NCBI GenBank assembly: GCA_021029095.1
Contig: JAJOHG010000017.1
Coordinates: forward strand, 310,001-374,000
Source: Phellopilus nigrolimitatus
Taxonomy: Eukaryota > Basidiomycota > Agaricomycetes > Hymenochaetales > Hymenochaetaceae
Length of the DNA stretch: 64,000 nucleotides
Direction: 5' to 3'
The notes beneath the pieces were generated by a model. The model had not been told where the DNA came from. It was given only the letters and a program-made list of their open reading frames with translations, and searched no databases. Each line of letters opens with the position of its first letter. The stretch's first letter is position 1. Shown here piece after piece: positions 55,477 through 64,000 of this stretch. The position numbers and the translations under genes are program-made.

Positions 55477-57483
55477 TCAAGTGGATAAAACAGTCTTAGC
55501 TTCACCCGCTGGAAGCTCATCCTGCCGGACTTGCGGCTGAGATTGCGCCATGGAGCCGCCAAAGTTCACAATCTCCTTCCAGCGCTCCCGCCCGACCTTG
55601 ACTCTTCGGTCGACGTCCCGCATATAGATATCTAAATCCTTCCAAACACGGCGACCAAGGTCTTCTTTCTTTCGCGCGCTTAGGCGTTGAAGGGCTGTAC
55701 CTATCCGATTATTCAGCGTCCTCATTGAGTCAATGTCTCGCTGCAGGAGGCGGACATGCAATGAAAGGTCAAAGACCTTTGGAGAAATCGGAATAAGCGG
55801 AGGTTCAAGATCAATGTCGAGGGGGTTTGTCTGTTCAGCTTCGGCTTCGCCGTCTAGACTGGTGCTCGGGGATGAGGAAAGGGGGGAGTGCGAGGAAGTG
55901 GTGGAGAGGAACGACGGGGACCTAGTCATTAAGACGCTTTCTGAGCTCATTTCGCTACTGTTGCTCGACGATGCGAGGGTTGCTCGAGAATGAACTACCG
56001 TAGGAACAGATTCACTTTCGGTGACGCTCGTAGTATGAGGCATCCCGTCACTCTGAACAGGAGCTTCCGAACGTGCCAGTACGTCAGAGAAGAACAGTAG
56101 ATCCTCCCTCTTCCTTCTAAACACCATACGAACGTAGCCCATCAACCACTTGGTAAGCGCAATATCACCGTTACGGTTTGCGAGCCCCAAAATCGGTCGG
56201 AAGGTGTCGACGTTGACCTGAAGATCTGGAAGAGTAACTTCAAACAACGATTTTAGGCGAACCTCTTCTCGAAGCTGCGAAGAAGCAAGCGAGTCAAGCT
56301 CTATCGCCTGAAGAACATAATGTTTTGCGAAGACAGTATGCGTAGATTGGGCACTGTGGCGGATTACGGTGTTGTATGTTGTGATATTGGCCCGGGCGGA
56401 TGGAAGAGGTTGAAGGGGAGAAACCGTTTCCGAGGGAAAAACGAAGTCATCGTCGTCATCGTCATCAAAAGATGGAGAACGGGGCCCAGGTAAGCCAGTT
56501 TTGAGCGCGGTGCTCAGAACTTCAAAGGCAACGACCATTTTCGATACCTGACCTTGTCTTCCGAAGAAGTCCACCACGTTTGTAAGAGCTGCAGTTGAGA
56601 AAGGCTCCACTTTCTTCAGAACAGTTTCCGTATCAAGAAAATGACGATCTGGATATTCCAGATTGACGCCGTATGCGACCTTGAGCAATGTCATGAACGT
56701 GCCTGTTTTCCCGGTGTCCTTCATAATCCTCAGGGCCAGGTCAAGGCAGACCGAAGGCACTGCTTGGTTACGCCTCCGAATATTGTCAATGATATGAAGA
56801 CACAAACGAGCACATTGGCTGTGTAAATTGTCCTTGTCTTTGACTCGACAAGGCAAGGTCAACCGATAGGCAATAGCTTGGAGACACAATCCATACGTTT
56901 TTGTCCTCGCTTGCAAACCCACGTCGTCAATCTCCTGCAGAACCTGCACAGCGCCAACATAGTGTCCCACAGCCGCGAAGTGAGCGAGTATAAAATTATA
57001 GTCGTCCAACGCTGGACTCCATCCTGCTCTGCGAATATTCCTGATGACCGTTAAAAAGCGCGCCTCATGAATATGAGGAGAATCTGAAATGCCGCTGTCT
57101 CGTAAACCTTTCACATATGCAGCGCGCAGTTCGGACACATCAGGCGTGCACCTTCGAAGAACGCGTTGGTGCAAATCCAGAGGAATGGGATCGTCTCGTG
57201 CGAAGTCAAGTAGATCGACATAGTGCGCCCAGGTTCGGTTGGGATTTGAGCGGTCTCGGCTGAGGTTGTCCGAAAGATCATCGAGTTTTTGTCGACGAGT
57301 TTTAGATGCATAGTCTTCCTTCACCTCAATGTTTCCGCTGTGGATGTAGGATGAAGGAAGAGAGAACGTGTTCAGAGAGCAACTAGTCCGAGAAAACGTT
57401 CGCTTTGAGTGTGTCGGCGGATTGTGTCGTCCATGGATGAAATCACGAATTGCTAAAGATCGACGACCTGCCTGGAGCATCAA
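55477..57483 (-). CDS. Mitochondrial pentatricopeptide-repeat protein
   Basis: A single-exon gene of 668 codons. The N-terminus (MMLQAGRRSLAIRDFIHGRH) is basic and without acids, a typical mitochondrial presequence. PPR-like helical repeats follow, for example LTVIRNIRRAGWSPALDDYN plus FILAHFAAVGHYVGAVQVLQ, then EIDDVGLQARTKTYGLCLQ, and ALTNVVDFFGRQGQVSKMVV. A poly-Asp run (SFDDDDDDDFVF) and a Ser/Thr-rich linker lie in the last third; the C-terminus is a charged helix (RVKVGRERWKEIVNFGG). PPR proteins bind organellar RNA for processing or translation, so a role in expression of a mitochondrial transcript is likely; the target is unknown. The lack of introns is unusual beside its intron-rich neighbours. 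Confidence 0.8.
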   Translation of the reverse strand: MMLQAGRRSLAIRDFIHGRHNPPTHSKRTFSRTSCSLNTFSLPSSYIHSGNIEVKEDYASKTRRQKLDDLSDNLSRDRSNPNRTWAHYVDLLDFARDDPIPLDLHQRVLRRCTPDVSELRAAYVKGLRDSGISDSPHIHEARFLTVIRNIRRAGWSPALDDYNFILAHFAAVGHYVGAVQVLQEIDDVGLQARTKTYGLCLQAIAYRLTLPCRVKDKDNLHSQCARLCLHIIDNIRRRNQAVPSVCLDLALRIMKDTGKTGTFMTLLKVAYGVNLEYPDRHFLDTETVLKKVEPFSTAALTNVVDFFGRQGQVSKMVVAFEVLSTALKTGLPGPRSPSFDDDDDDDFVFPSETVSPLQPLPSARANITTYNTVIRHSAQSTHTVFAKHYVLQAIELDSLASSQLREEVRLKSLFEVTLPDLQVNVDTFRPILGLANRNGDIALTKWLMGYVRMVFRRKREDLLFFSDVLARSEAPVQSDGMPHTTSVTESESVPTVVHSRATLASSSNSSEMSSESVLMTRSPSFLSTTSSHSPLSSSPSTSLDGEAEAEQTNPLDIDLEPPLIPISPKVFDLSLHVRLLQRDIDSMRTLNNRIGTALQRLSARKKEDLGRRVWKDLDIYMRDVDRRVKVGRERWKEIVNFGGSMAQSQPQVRQDELPAGEAKTVLST

Positions 57484-57711
57484 TGGCTAACGACGCCGGA
57501 GGTGAACCCTCCAGCTTGAGAGAAAAGTGAAGATTTAATGACACAAGCAAAGAAACATGCGTAAATTCCGATTTATCGAAACTTTTCTGTAAAGCCGCTC
57601 AGCGAGCGTGAGAATCTGTGTAGATTCCTAGAATTGCCTTACTTGGTCGATTTCACTTCTACTGGTCTGACAAATAACTACAGAGGATGAGTAATAATAA
57701 GATGTGTCCGA

Positions 57712-58637
57712 TTACACCTTTCTTTGCCATACCACGAGCCGTTCTCGGCCTTTGTGACTCGGGGAGCTCTCGAATGGAATTTTATTTATCGCCATATTCC
57801 ACTGATGACCCAATGCATCCGCGTAGTTCTCCACACTTACAGAGAACGGAGGACCATCTTCTCTGGGACCATCCATGGGATAGACGAGTGTAATGAGGAA
57901 CCCTCCCGGCCTCGCCAGATTGGACATCTGTCGACCCCAATCGCTTCTGAGAGAAGGGGGAATGGCACAGAAAAAACTTCATGGGACGAGTTAGGTCAAT
58001 ACATATGTTGGCGTAGTCAGGAAGTTCCGTACGTATGGTCAAAGATCAAATCAAAACCATCGCTCTCTGCCAATTTGAAAGCGAAGAAGTCTGTCGCAAG
58101 AAAGTTTACATTTCCCGGAGTGGCGATAGGAATTAATTTCTCCACATATCTGAATGCAAGGAATAGTAAGCGAAGAATGCGGCACGAAAGGCTAGTACCC
58201 AACGCATTGGCTGCATCGATGGCCGACGGCGATAAGTCAAGTCCTAAGACATCGTAATTAAGTTTTGAAGCGATGAAAGCCACATCATAACCCTGTCGGG
58301 AGGTCACAGGAAAGTATTGCAAATGTTTATGAGGATACTCACTCTTCCACAACCCGGTACGAGAGCCTTTCCATTTGATAGTAAATTTAGGACCGGCAAC
58401 TGCAATGCTTCCGCCAATGAAGGCTGAATTTCGCCATGGTCCCATGGTGTAAGGTTTTCTTGCCTGTCAATATGTCAAGAATTTTTTGAGTCAGCACATG
58501 ACTTTCATAAGTTTCTGAGATCGATCTTACCATGCCTTGTCCCAACCGCTTCCGCCATTGTCGGACAACAATTCTCTCATCCTTTGTATTGCGTTCTTGC
58601 TATCTAATGCAATGAGAGGAGATTGGGCCGACATCAT
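57712..58637 (-). CDS. TPMT-family thiol/halide S-methyltransferase
   Basis: SAM-dependent methyltransferase of the thiopurine methyltransferase / plant HOL family, in fungi and plants linked to methylation of halides, thiocyanate or bisulfide. Read across the introns: MMSAQSPLIALDSKNAIQRM, then GWDKAWQENLTPWDHGEIQP (substrate/SAM-loop W-D-x-x-W...PWD signature), KALVPGCGRG motif I, YDVLGLDLSPSAIDAA motif post-I, FDLIFDHTY (family typical F-D-x-I-x-D-x-T), RPGGFLITLVYPMDGP and GRERLVVWQRK. About 240 residues, as expected. Start at 58637 (two consecutive ATGs). The last intron (about 57930-58015) is inferred from FDHTY to the C-terminal block. Confidence 0.88.
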
Positions 58638-61600
58638 CTGACCTAGAGAGCGATGATAGGGACGATAAGTTATAAACTCCTCGGATTTGATGGCAAGAGT
58701 AATTCATGAAATATAGAATATACGCCCCAATCAAAGGCGTGCAAAAATCTCCCCTTTTTTCCCGGAGTCTGAACAATACAACTGACAGAGACTTGCACTC
58801 ACTTGGAGCTGGTCCACTTTTTTCTAAAAATCCTGTCTTATGAGGGATCAAAGTTGAGAGGTTCTAGAACAGTTGAAAGGATGAGACCTTTCAAGGTGAC
58901 TCACGCTCTGCCTTATGAAGAAGCAAATTGTATAGTCTAGCGATGCAGTGAAAGCAGCCTGAAAGTTGAATGATGGAATAAACCGATGGAATAATGACGT
59001 TACTTGCTGTCACAGAGTCATAGGCGAACGAAACCATCAGGTTGGATTGCCACAACCTGGACTGTACAAGCGTTACTGTAGCCTGACGTGTTCGACATTG
59101 GTCAACTGCTTACCGGAAAAAGAAACATGTTCTTGAATGCACTTATTTTTTAAATTTCTCCAAGGCAGCTTGGGATTTGGACAAGTTAGATTGTATGCTG
59201 TTAGCAGCACTTTTTTTTTTTTTTTTGAGAATTCAGTCAAGTTCCGGGCATGAAAGGTGGACGTTTTGATCGGTTATCTACGGTGCTAAGACTCTATTTC
59301 TTTTTCTGGATGCCCATGTTGATCAACATTATTTTCTTAACCCACCTGTACTGTTCTGCTGCCACTTGTTTTTTCTCATCTATTTGATTTCTATGGCATC
59401 TAATTCTGGAGATTCAAAAGCTGAAATCCCGGACATATCATGGTCTGCAAGCAACCATGGAGATCGATCTTCAGTCTACAGTACCCTTTAGGACTTGATG
59501 TGACTTAGTGTGACCAGGGTCTGATGGGCTCGGTTGTCATGAATCCGTGACCAGCCATCACATCATGAGCTAATGCTATATTTTACACTCTGGTGGGTTT
59601 CAATATGGCCCATTACGATTACTCGGGATTTTTGGTCCAAAGATAGGTTTTCGTCCCGAGCCAAGGGGATGTGCTTCTTCGAGGGTATTAAATTTTGGCC
59701 GGATGCGCGAATTTGTCCTGTGGTGTCTGCTTACTGGCTTATATCCTGTTGTTCTCTGCATGGTGGGACAAATATACTTCTACCAACCTACTCACTAATT
59801 GAATGAGATCGGACTATCTTGGAGTAGCCTCGCCCGCCTTCCATTGCCGACGACTCGGAGAAAGAAGCTCATCGCGCGCCAAACCATACTTCGCTGCTGA
59901 AATAAGACACAATAGCTCTCTCCTCCCTCAAAATCCAATGAAACGCAACCATAGGATGGTTACACCTTTCAAATCCAGTCCTGTTACGGACGGATACTTG
60001 CATATACTGCAGATGAAGGCTATATCACTCAATACAACGAGTCTTCGAACTGTTTGCCCTGATCAGACGAACGACATGATGGACAGGAATATCCGTAGGA
60101 AAGCTATTCAATCAGATAGCGCCAGTCTCATCCTTCTCCCGCGGATCTTCTGCAGCAACTCATTCGAGTCCGGTACGCCGCAGGTTTACAGACAAAATCC
60201 AATTGTTCTGATGACGAGAGCTGCTTGGAGTCACTCTCAAGCTAACATATCAGCCCCCTTTGACCCAGTTTTTGATCTCAGTAGAGGTCGCGTGCTAGCT
60301 CCAAGTTCCTGTCCGTCCGTACGCTTGGTTCATACCTGCTTCGATAGGATAAAGAGCGCGTCGCCCAGTAGCCTTTGCGTCTATACGCGAGAACTTCAGC
60401 TGCTTCAATTATTGGTGTCAAGAGGCTCGTAAGTATGACCGGGATTACACATATCAGTTCCTATGTATATGTGTCTGACGGAGTAGTTTGGGGCTTTATT
60501 ATTTCAATTTTGAAAGATACAGCGGCACGGACATGGTCCCGCGATTGCATAGGTACTCAGACAACCTCTGGTTCTCTTCAACAGGCCCACCCCCAAAATT
60601 TCCCAGGTCCAATCCCTAGTTAGGCTTCCCCTGCGTTCAATATACCAACGCCTTATGGTTAAGCTCTCTCCAGCCAAGAAGCTCAGTCGTATTTACTCTG
60701 GTCGCAGAATTTCTAGCTTATTTCAGTCGTCGGAAATCTATAGGAAGCAGCTCTTCCTTGCGAAATATAGATGACGATGACAGGTAACTTCTGACGGTCT
60801 CTGAACAATGTATGCAGATATTTGCGAGAGAGAAAGAGAGAGCGAATCGCCCACGCTTTTTTGCTAACAAGTTCAGAGAGATCGGAGCTAGCGACCGATC
60901 ATTTGATTCGATACTCTTCGTATCGCCGATTCTTAACGACTCGCTGCGACTTTTAGGAGTCATGAATTGTCTGAAATTGCAAGGTTCATTGTAAGTTGCC
61001 TTGAGGAGTTCGAAGAAGGTGGCATTGCAAAAAGACGGTAATTCGGCCAGACTGGGCTGCTTCCCTTCGATGTCGGTTTACTCACAAAAGCGCGAGTATC
61101 AATTGTACTTCCGGGGAGAAGGGGAAATCCTGCATGGCCCGGGTAATAGTGGGCACCAACAAGCTTCAAGGTTCATTAGCTATAGGTATCTCATCTCCAA
61201 TAAACCGGACAAAAATTTCAAACGACAAAAATATCGCCTTTCCCATGATTTATTTCCTCCGGGACGAAAAGAACCATTGCGTTGGTGCCCACTCAATCGA
61301 AGAAAGGACCGTCACACCATAAGAAGGGCAGTCTGGGGGCCAACCAAGTTCGATTCTCCTGCCGAATGGACGGAATTTCCTTGCCGCTTTGTATTCGAGT
61401 GGATGGAACGGGCCGCCCATACAAGCACTTCGAGCCAACTTACGGGGTAATAGGGAACGTTGCAGCGAGCCTTGGCTTTTGCAGCCGCCGAAAAGTCGGC
61501 GGATAGCACGCAGGCGAGCATGTCGGACTCGTTGCAAGCAAGAGTGTTGATCAACGAGCTCGCGTAAGAATAATAGCATTCGGCAAGATGCTCAAAGGAA

Positions 61601-62367
61601 AAGAAAATAAGGGTTATTGTATTTGTGGAAAAAGCTTCGAACACCGCAAAGCATCAAGACTGCTTTACGCTGTAAAGTCCGCTGCAACGCTCGCGCGACA
61701 AGTCCCATTAGAATCTAATTGCTTGAACTCTGTCTGCGCTTCCGGACGTCGCTGATCCGGGGAGAGCACGGACAGTATGTATCAGCTATCAAGGGTGCAC
61801 GCTTCGTCGCCCATGCAATCAATATCCATGACCGCCACATTGTGTCAAACAGGTATCATCATGTTTGACCCCAAGTACCATGTCGAGGGTAGTACAGAAG
61901 GCAGACTAACGTCATTCATACATAGGTAGTTTCCTTCCAGAACGATGTTGATTTGTGTCCTAGGTATCATGATGCAAGTGAAAAACGCAGGCCTTAAGGT
62001 TTCATGAACGCAGAGCGATCAGAAGCTTCCGGGTAGAGTTCATACGCAGAAACAGAAGATTGGGGTCCAAATTATCTCGTGTAGAAGGCATCTCGGACAA
62101 GTCTACCGTGCACGTGGGAGAGAAACGATATCGATGTTGAGAAAGCCTTTTTAGCTTTCGGCAGCCCCTGAAACGAAGATGACCAGAGAAGGGAGTTGAG
62201 GGTCAAAGCGCCTGGAGCCCATTCCCTGTCGATGACAGTGTGTGTGACGGATATCTCCAGCGAAAGGCTTGTTGATGTGCGTGAGGAGAGTTGAGGGTAC
62301 ATGTTCAATTGATAACGAGAAATGACGATCTTGTAATACACACAGTCATGCAGGAGAGACGATGCTA
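58638..62367. other. Gene-poor region, nature unknown
   Basis: About 3.7 kb in which no gene is recognised. A 209-codon + frame (59803-60432) and several minus frames (61250-61644) overlap each other and show no motif or coding bias I trust. A T16 run lies at 59211-59226 and a 13-base inverted repeat at 61148-61293. The region may hold relics of mobile DNA, but no terminal repeats, reverse transcriptase or transposase motif was seen. Confidence 0.45.
61148..61293. repeat. 13-bp perfect inverted repeat
   Basis: AGTGGGCACCAAC (61148-61160) and its exact reverse complement GTTGGTGCCCACT (61281-61293) bound a segment of about 120 bases. They could be termini of a small non-autonomous element; no target-site duplication is evident. 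Confidence 0.6.
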
Positions 62368-62981
62368 CTAAACTGTTCGAATAGCAAAAGCCACACAAAC
62401 ACAAATTAAAGAGTCCTGAAAGATATTAAGGAAAAGCTGCAGCATAGATAGATTGGATCACGGGCTCACACTCGAAAACACTTCCTGAGCGACCGTATCA
62501 CAATCCTCCCAATGGCAAATAAGGTTGGCGCTGCAAAGATTGCTCTTGCATCAAGATGTTCTTCAGCGAAGAGAAATACTTACTGTCCGCCCTGTCCGGA
62601 GTTCTCATCAATTCGTGTAAGTACAATATATTTGCTGCAGGGCAAGGCATCAGGACAGTCGTGATGATTGGAAATGCCGTCATTAGATATGCAGCTTACA
62701 ATCCTCTCGGCTGAATCTCTGGTATCCTTCGAAGTGAGCAAGCCGCAAGGCTAGTAACAATAACGATACACACCGAGCATCCTCTCTTTAACTCTCTCTC
62801 CAATCTCCTTGCACCATGCCTTCGTGCGATCTCTATCCCGTGGAATTGGAAATACTTCATTCTGCAAGGTGGAAGACAAGAGCTTCTTTATGTACGCCTT
62901 CAGGGTTTCGGTGTCGAATTTTGGCCGTGGAGAGGGGGCATCAGGAAGTGGGGGAGGTGAGCGGATGCCATAACTGGCCAT
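62368..62981 (-). CDS. Dynein light chain, Tctex-1 type
   Basis: Cargo-binding light chain of cytoplasmic dynein. The exons read MASYGIRSPPPLPDAPSPRP, FDTETLKAYIKKLLSSTLQN, AWCKEIGERVKERML, then KYIVLTRIDENSGQGG, NLICHWEDCDTVAQEVFSS and DSLICVCVAFAIRTV. The K-Y-I-V...CHWED-x-D...(F)A-(V/I) series is the Tctex pattern. Four or five introns are inferred, all GT-AG; the longest open piece is only 76 codons, so ORF-based calling would miss most of it. The N-terminal Pro-rich extension is common in fungi. It is transcribed divergently from the PEX11-like gene. Confidence 0.85.
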
Positions 62982-63205
62982 GAACGGCTAGGCAGAGGGC
63001 GACAGTAGAATTAGAGAGTGGCAATCGTGAGCAACCGTTCGGAAAGTGTCGATACGTGTTGTATGCGCATGTTTGACGCTGTACGTGGAGGCGCGTTCAG
63101 CGTGCGGATGCGCGCCTGATTTGGCCCAAATCCGAAAGTCGACCGAGCTAACCTGCGTGCAACCTGCGAGCACAGTGACGCGGAAGAAAAGCGCTATCTT
63201 GTAAT
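62982..63205. promoter_or_regulatory. Shared promoter Tctex / PEX11-like
   Basis: 224 bases between divergent start codons; no TATA box is evident. Confidence 0.45.
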
Positions 63206-64000
63206 ATGTCCACGGTCTCATTCCCAGAAGGCTCGAGCCATTCTCACTCGGCTTCGTCGTCGACTCAGGAAGACTTCTTCGGGTCGTCGTATAACCCATC
63301 ATCGTCCTTCCAGATCAACCCGCTTTCGCCCCTTCCTCCACGCACGCCGCGCACATCAATATTGTCCACTTCTCAGTCTTACGCGTATGGCCAGGAGATG
63401 TACGCATCGTCCGTTTCACAGCAGGAAGAGAATAAGGAGAAACCGCCTGTCGTCGAGTTCGAAGGGGAGGAAGCCGCTGAGGATATAGAGGAAGATGTGA
63501 GCGAGGAAGCTGTAAAGAGAGTGAAGACCCCAGAGGTATGGCGGGAGGTCCTGAAGACAGGTGCAGGTCGAGACAAGGCGTTTGTGAGTGTTCTCCATAC
63601 ATTTAGCAATCTAATGCTCATGAGCACTTCCCTCACAGAAAGTGCTGCAGTACACGCTCCGTGTGTATTTGCTTTTTCACAGTAAAATAGGCTCGAGTCG
63701 CGTATTTTCGAAGCGCTCAAAGACACCTTGGGAGATAGAGGTTGTCAAGCGCTTGGAAGCTACAGCCTCTAGCCTTTCGACAACAAGGCAAGCCTTGGGG
63801 TCCGTTATTTTTAATTTCCACTAAGTCGTGCCCATTTTAACAGAAAAGCCCTCATTATGTTCAACTGGTTGACGCCTCTGACATCCATCCTTGCAACACG
63901 GAATGATGAGCTCGACTTCTCAGAAAAGTCACCGAAAGAGAAAGAGCCCTCAAAGCCCCTCCTGCACACATTCCTTCATGCACCGCCTCCAGCATTACTC
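63206..64000 (+). CDS. PEX11: PEX11-like peroxisomal membrane protein, 3'-partial
   Basis: Peroxin of the Pex11 family, which elongates the peroxisomal membrane before fission. After a Ser/Pro-rich and then acidic N-terminus (MSTVSFPEGSSHSHSASSST; EEAAEDIEEDVSEEAVKRVK), the PEX11 start is recognisable as EVWREVLKTGAGRDKAF, spliced to KVLQYTLRVYLLFHSK, and then RKALIMFNWLTPLTSILATR. The intron between STT and RKAL begins with GC (63788-63843, AG|GCAAGC), a regular minor donor type. The gene runs out of the window. The long N-terminal extension points to the fungal PEX11C/Pex25-27-like branch rather than the short yeast Pex11; this is an inference. Confidence 0.8.

Noticed and set aside
59803..60432. 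209-codon + strand open frame
   Set aside because: No recognisable motif, no introns, overlapping frames on the other strand and low-complexity composition; chance cannot be excluded.
61250..61644. Overlapping minus-strand frames of about 110 codons
   Set aside because: They overlap each other in different frames, have no domain, and could be relics of mobile DNA.

Overview
The window is nuclear DNA of a filamentous basidiomycete, most likely an Agaricomycete (a closer placement would be a guess). Nearly every gene is split by many GT-AG introns of about 45-70 bases, coding GC is high with alternating codon-poor AT spacers, genes lie on both strands without operons, and the gene set is fungal: KEX2, KRE6/SKN1, BCY1, KCS1, PEX14, PEX11, IME4, PCH2. 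No tRNA, rRNA, CRISPR or intact transposon was recognised.

Layout. 1-6.1 kb: 3' part of a KEX2 processing protease, then an M28 glutamate-carboxypeptidase-type membrane peptidase. 6.6-16.9 kb: a CK1-type kinase with a long acidic tail (-), a KRE6/SKN1 GH16 glucan-synthesis protein (+), PEX14 (-), and an ACS-family MFS vitamin/anion permease (+). 17.5-23.5 kb: a Ser/Thr-rich single-pass membrane protein (+), an ABHD5/Cld1-type alpha/beta hydrolase (-), the PKA regulatory subunit BCY1 (-). 24.7-27.5 kb: two tandem CsbD-like stress proteins. 28.3-34.9 kb: mitochondrial ribosomal protein uS11m and complex III subunit QCR9 head to head, then the inositol hexakisphosphate kinase KCS1. 34.9-39.9 kb is gene-poor. 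39.9-42.0 kb holds the most unusual gene: a TPR plus protein-kinase protein whose N-terminus copies the histone H3 tail. 42.9-55.0 kb is rich in meiosis/cell-cycle functions: an FHA-forkhead factor and the m6A writer IME4 (divergent), an SDR, a third CsbD-like gene, and SFR1 with PCH2 (divergent). 55.5-58.6 kb: a mitochondrial PPR protein and a TPMT-type thiol methyltransferase. 58.6-62.4 kb is gene-poor. 62.4-64 kb: a Tctex-type dynein light chain and the start of a PEX11-like peroxin (divergent, cut by the window end).

Connections. Four head-to-head pairs share short intergenic promoters (uS11m/QCR9, FHA-forkhead/IME4, SFR1/PCH2, Tctex/PEX11). The strongest candidate for an undescribed system is the H3-tail-bearing kinase at 39869-41991. 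Its first six residues after Met are those of H3, QLATK and SAP follow in order, and an RKST motif lies downstream, all in one uninterrupted 306-codon exon that runs into TPR-like repeats. Several conserved genes (M28 peptidase, CK1, ABHD, BCY1) need single-base frame corrections, so base-level errors in this assembly or early gene decay should be considered; the H3-tail exon needs none. Exon limits were read by eye from conserved protein continuity and splice consensus, not computed.
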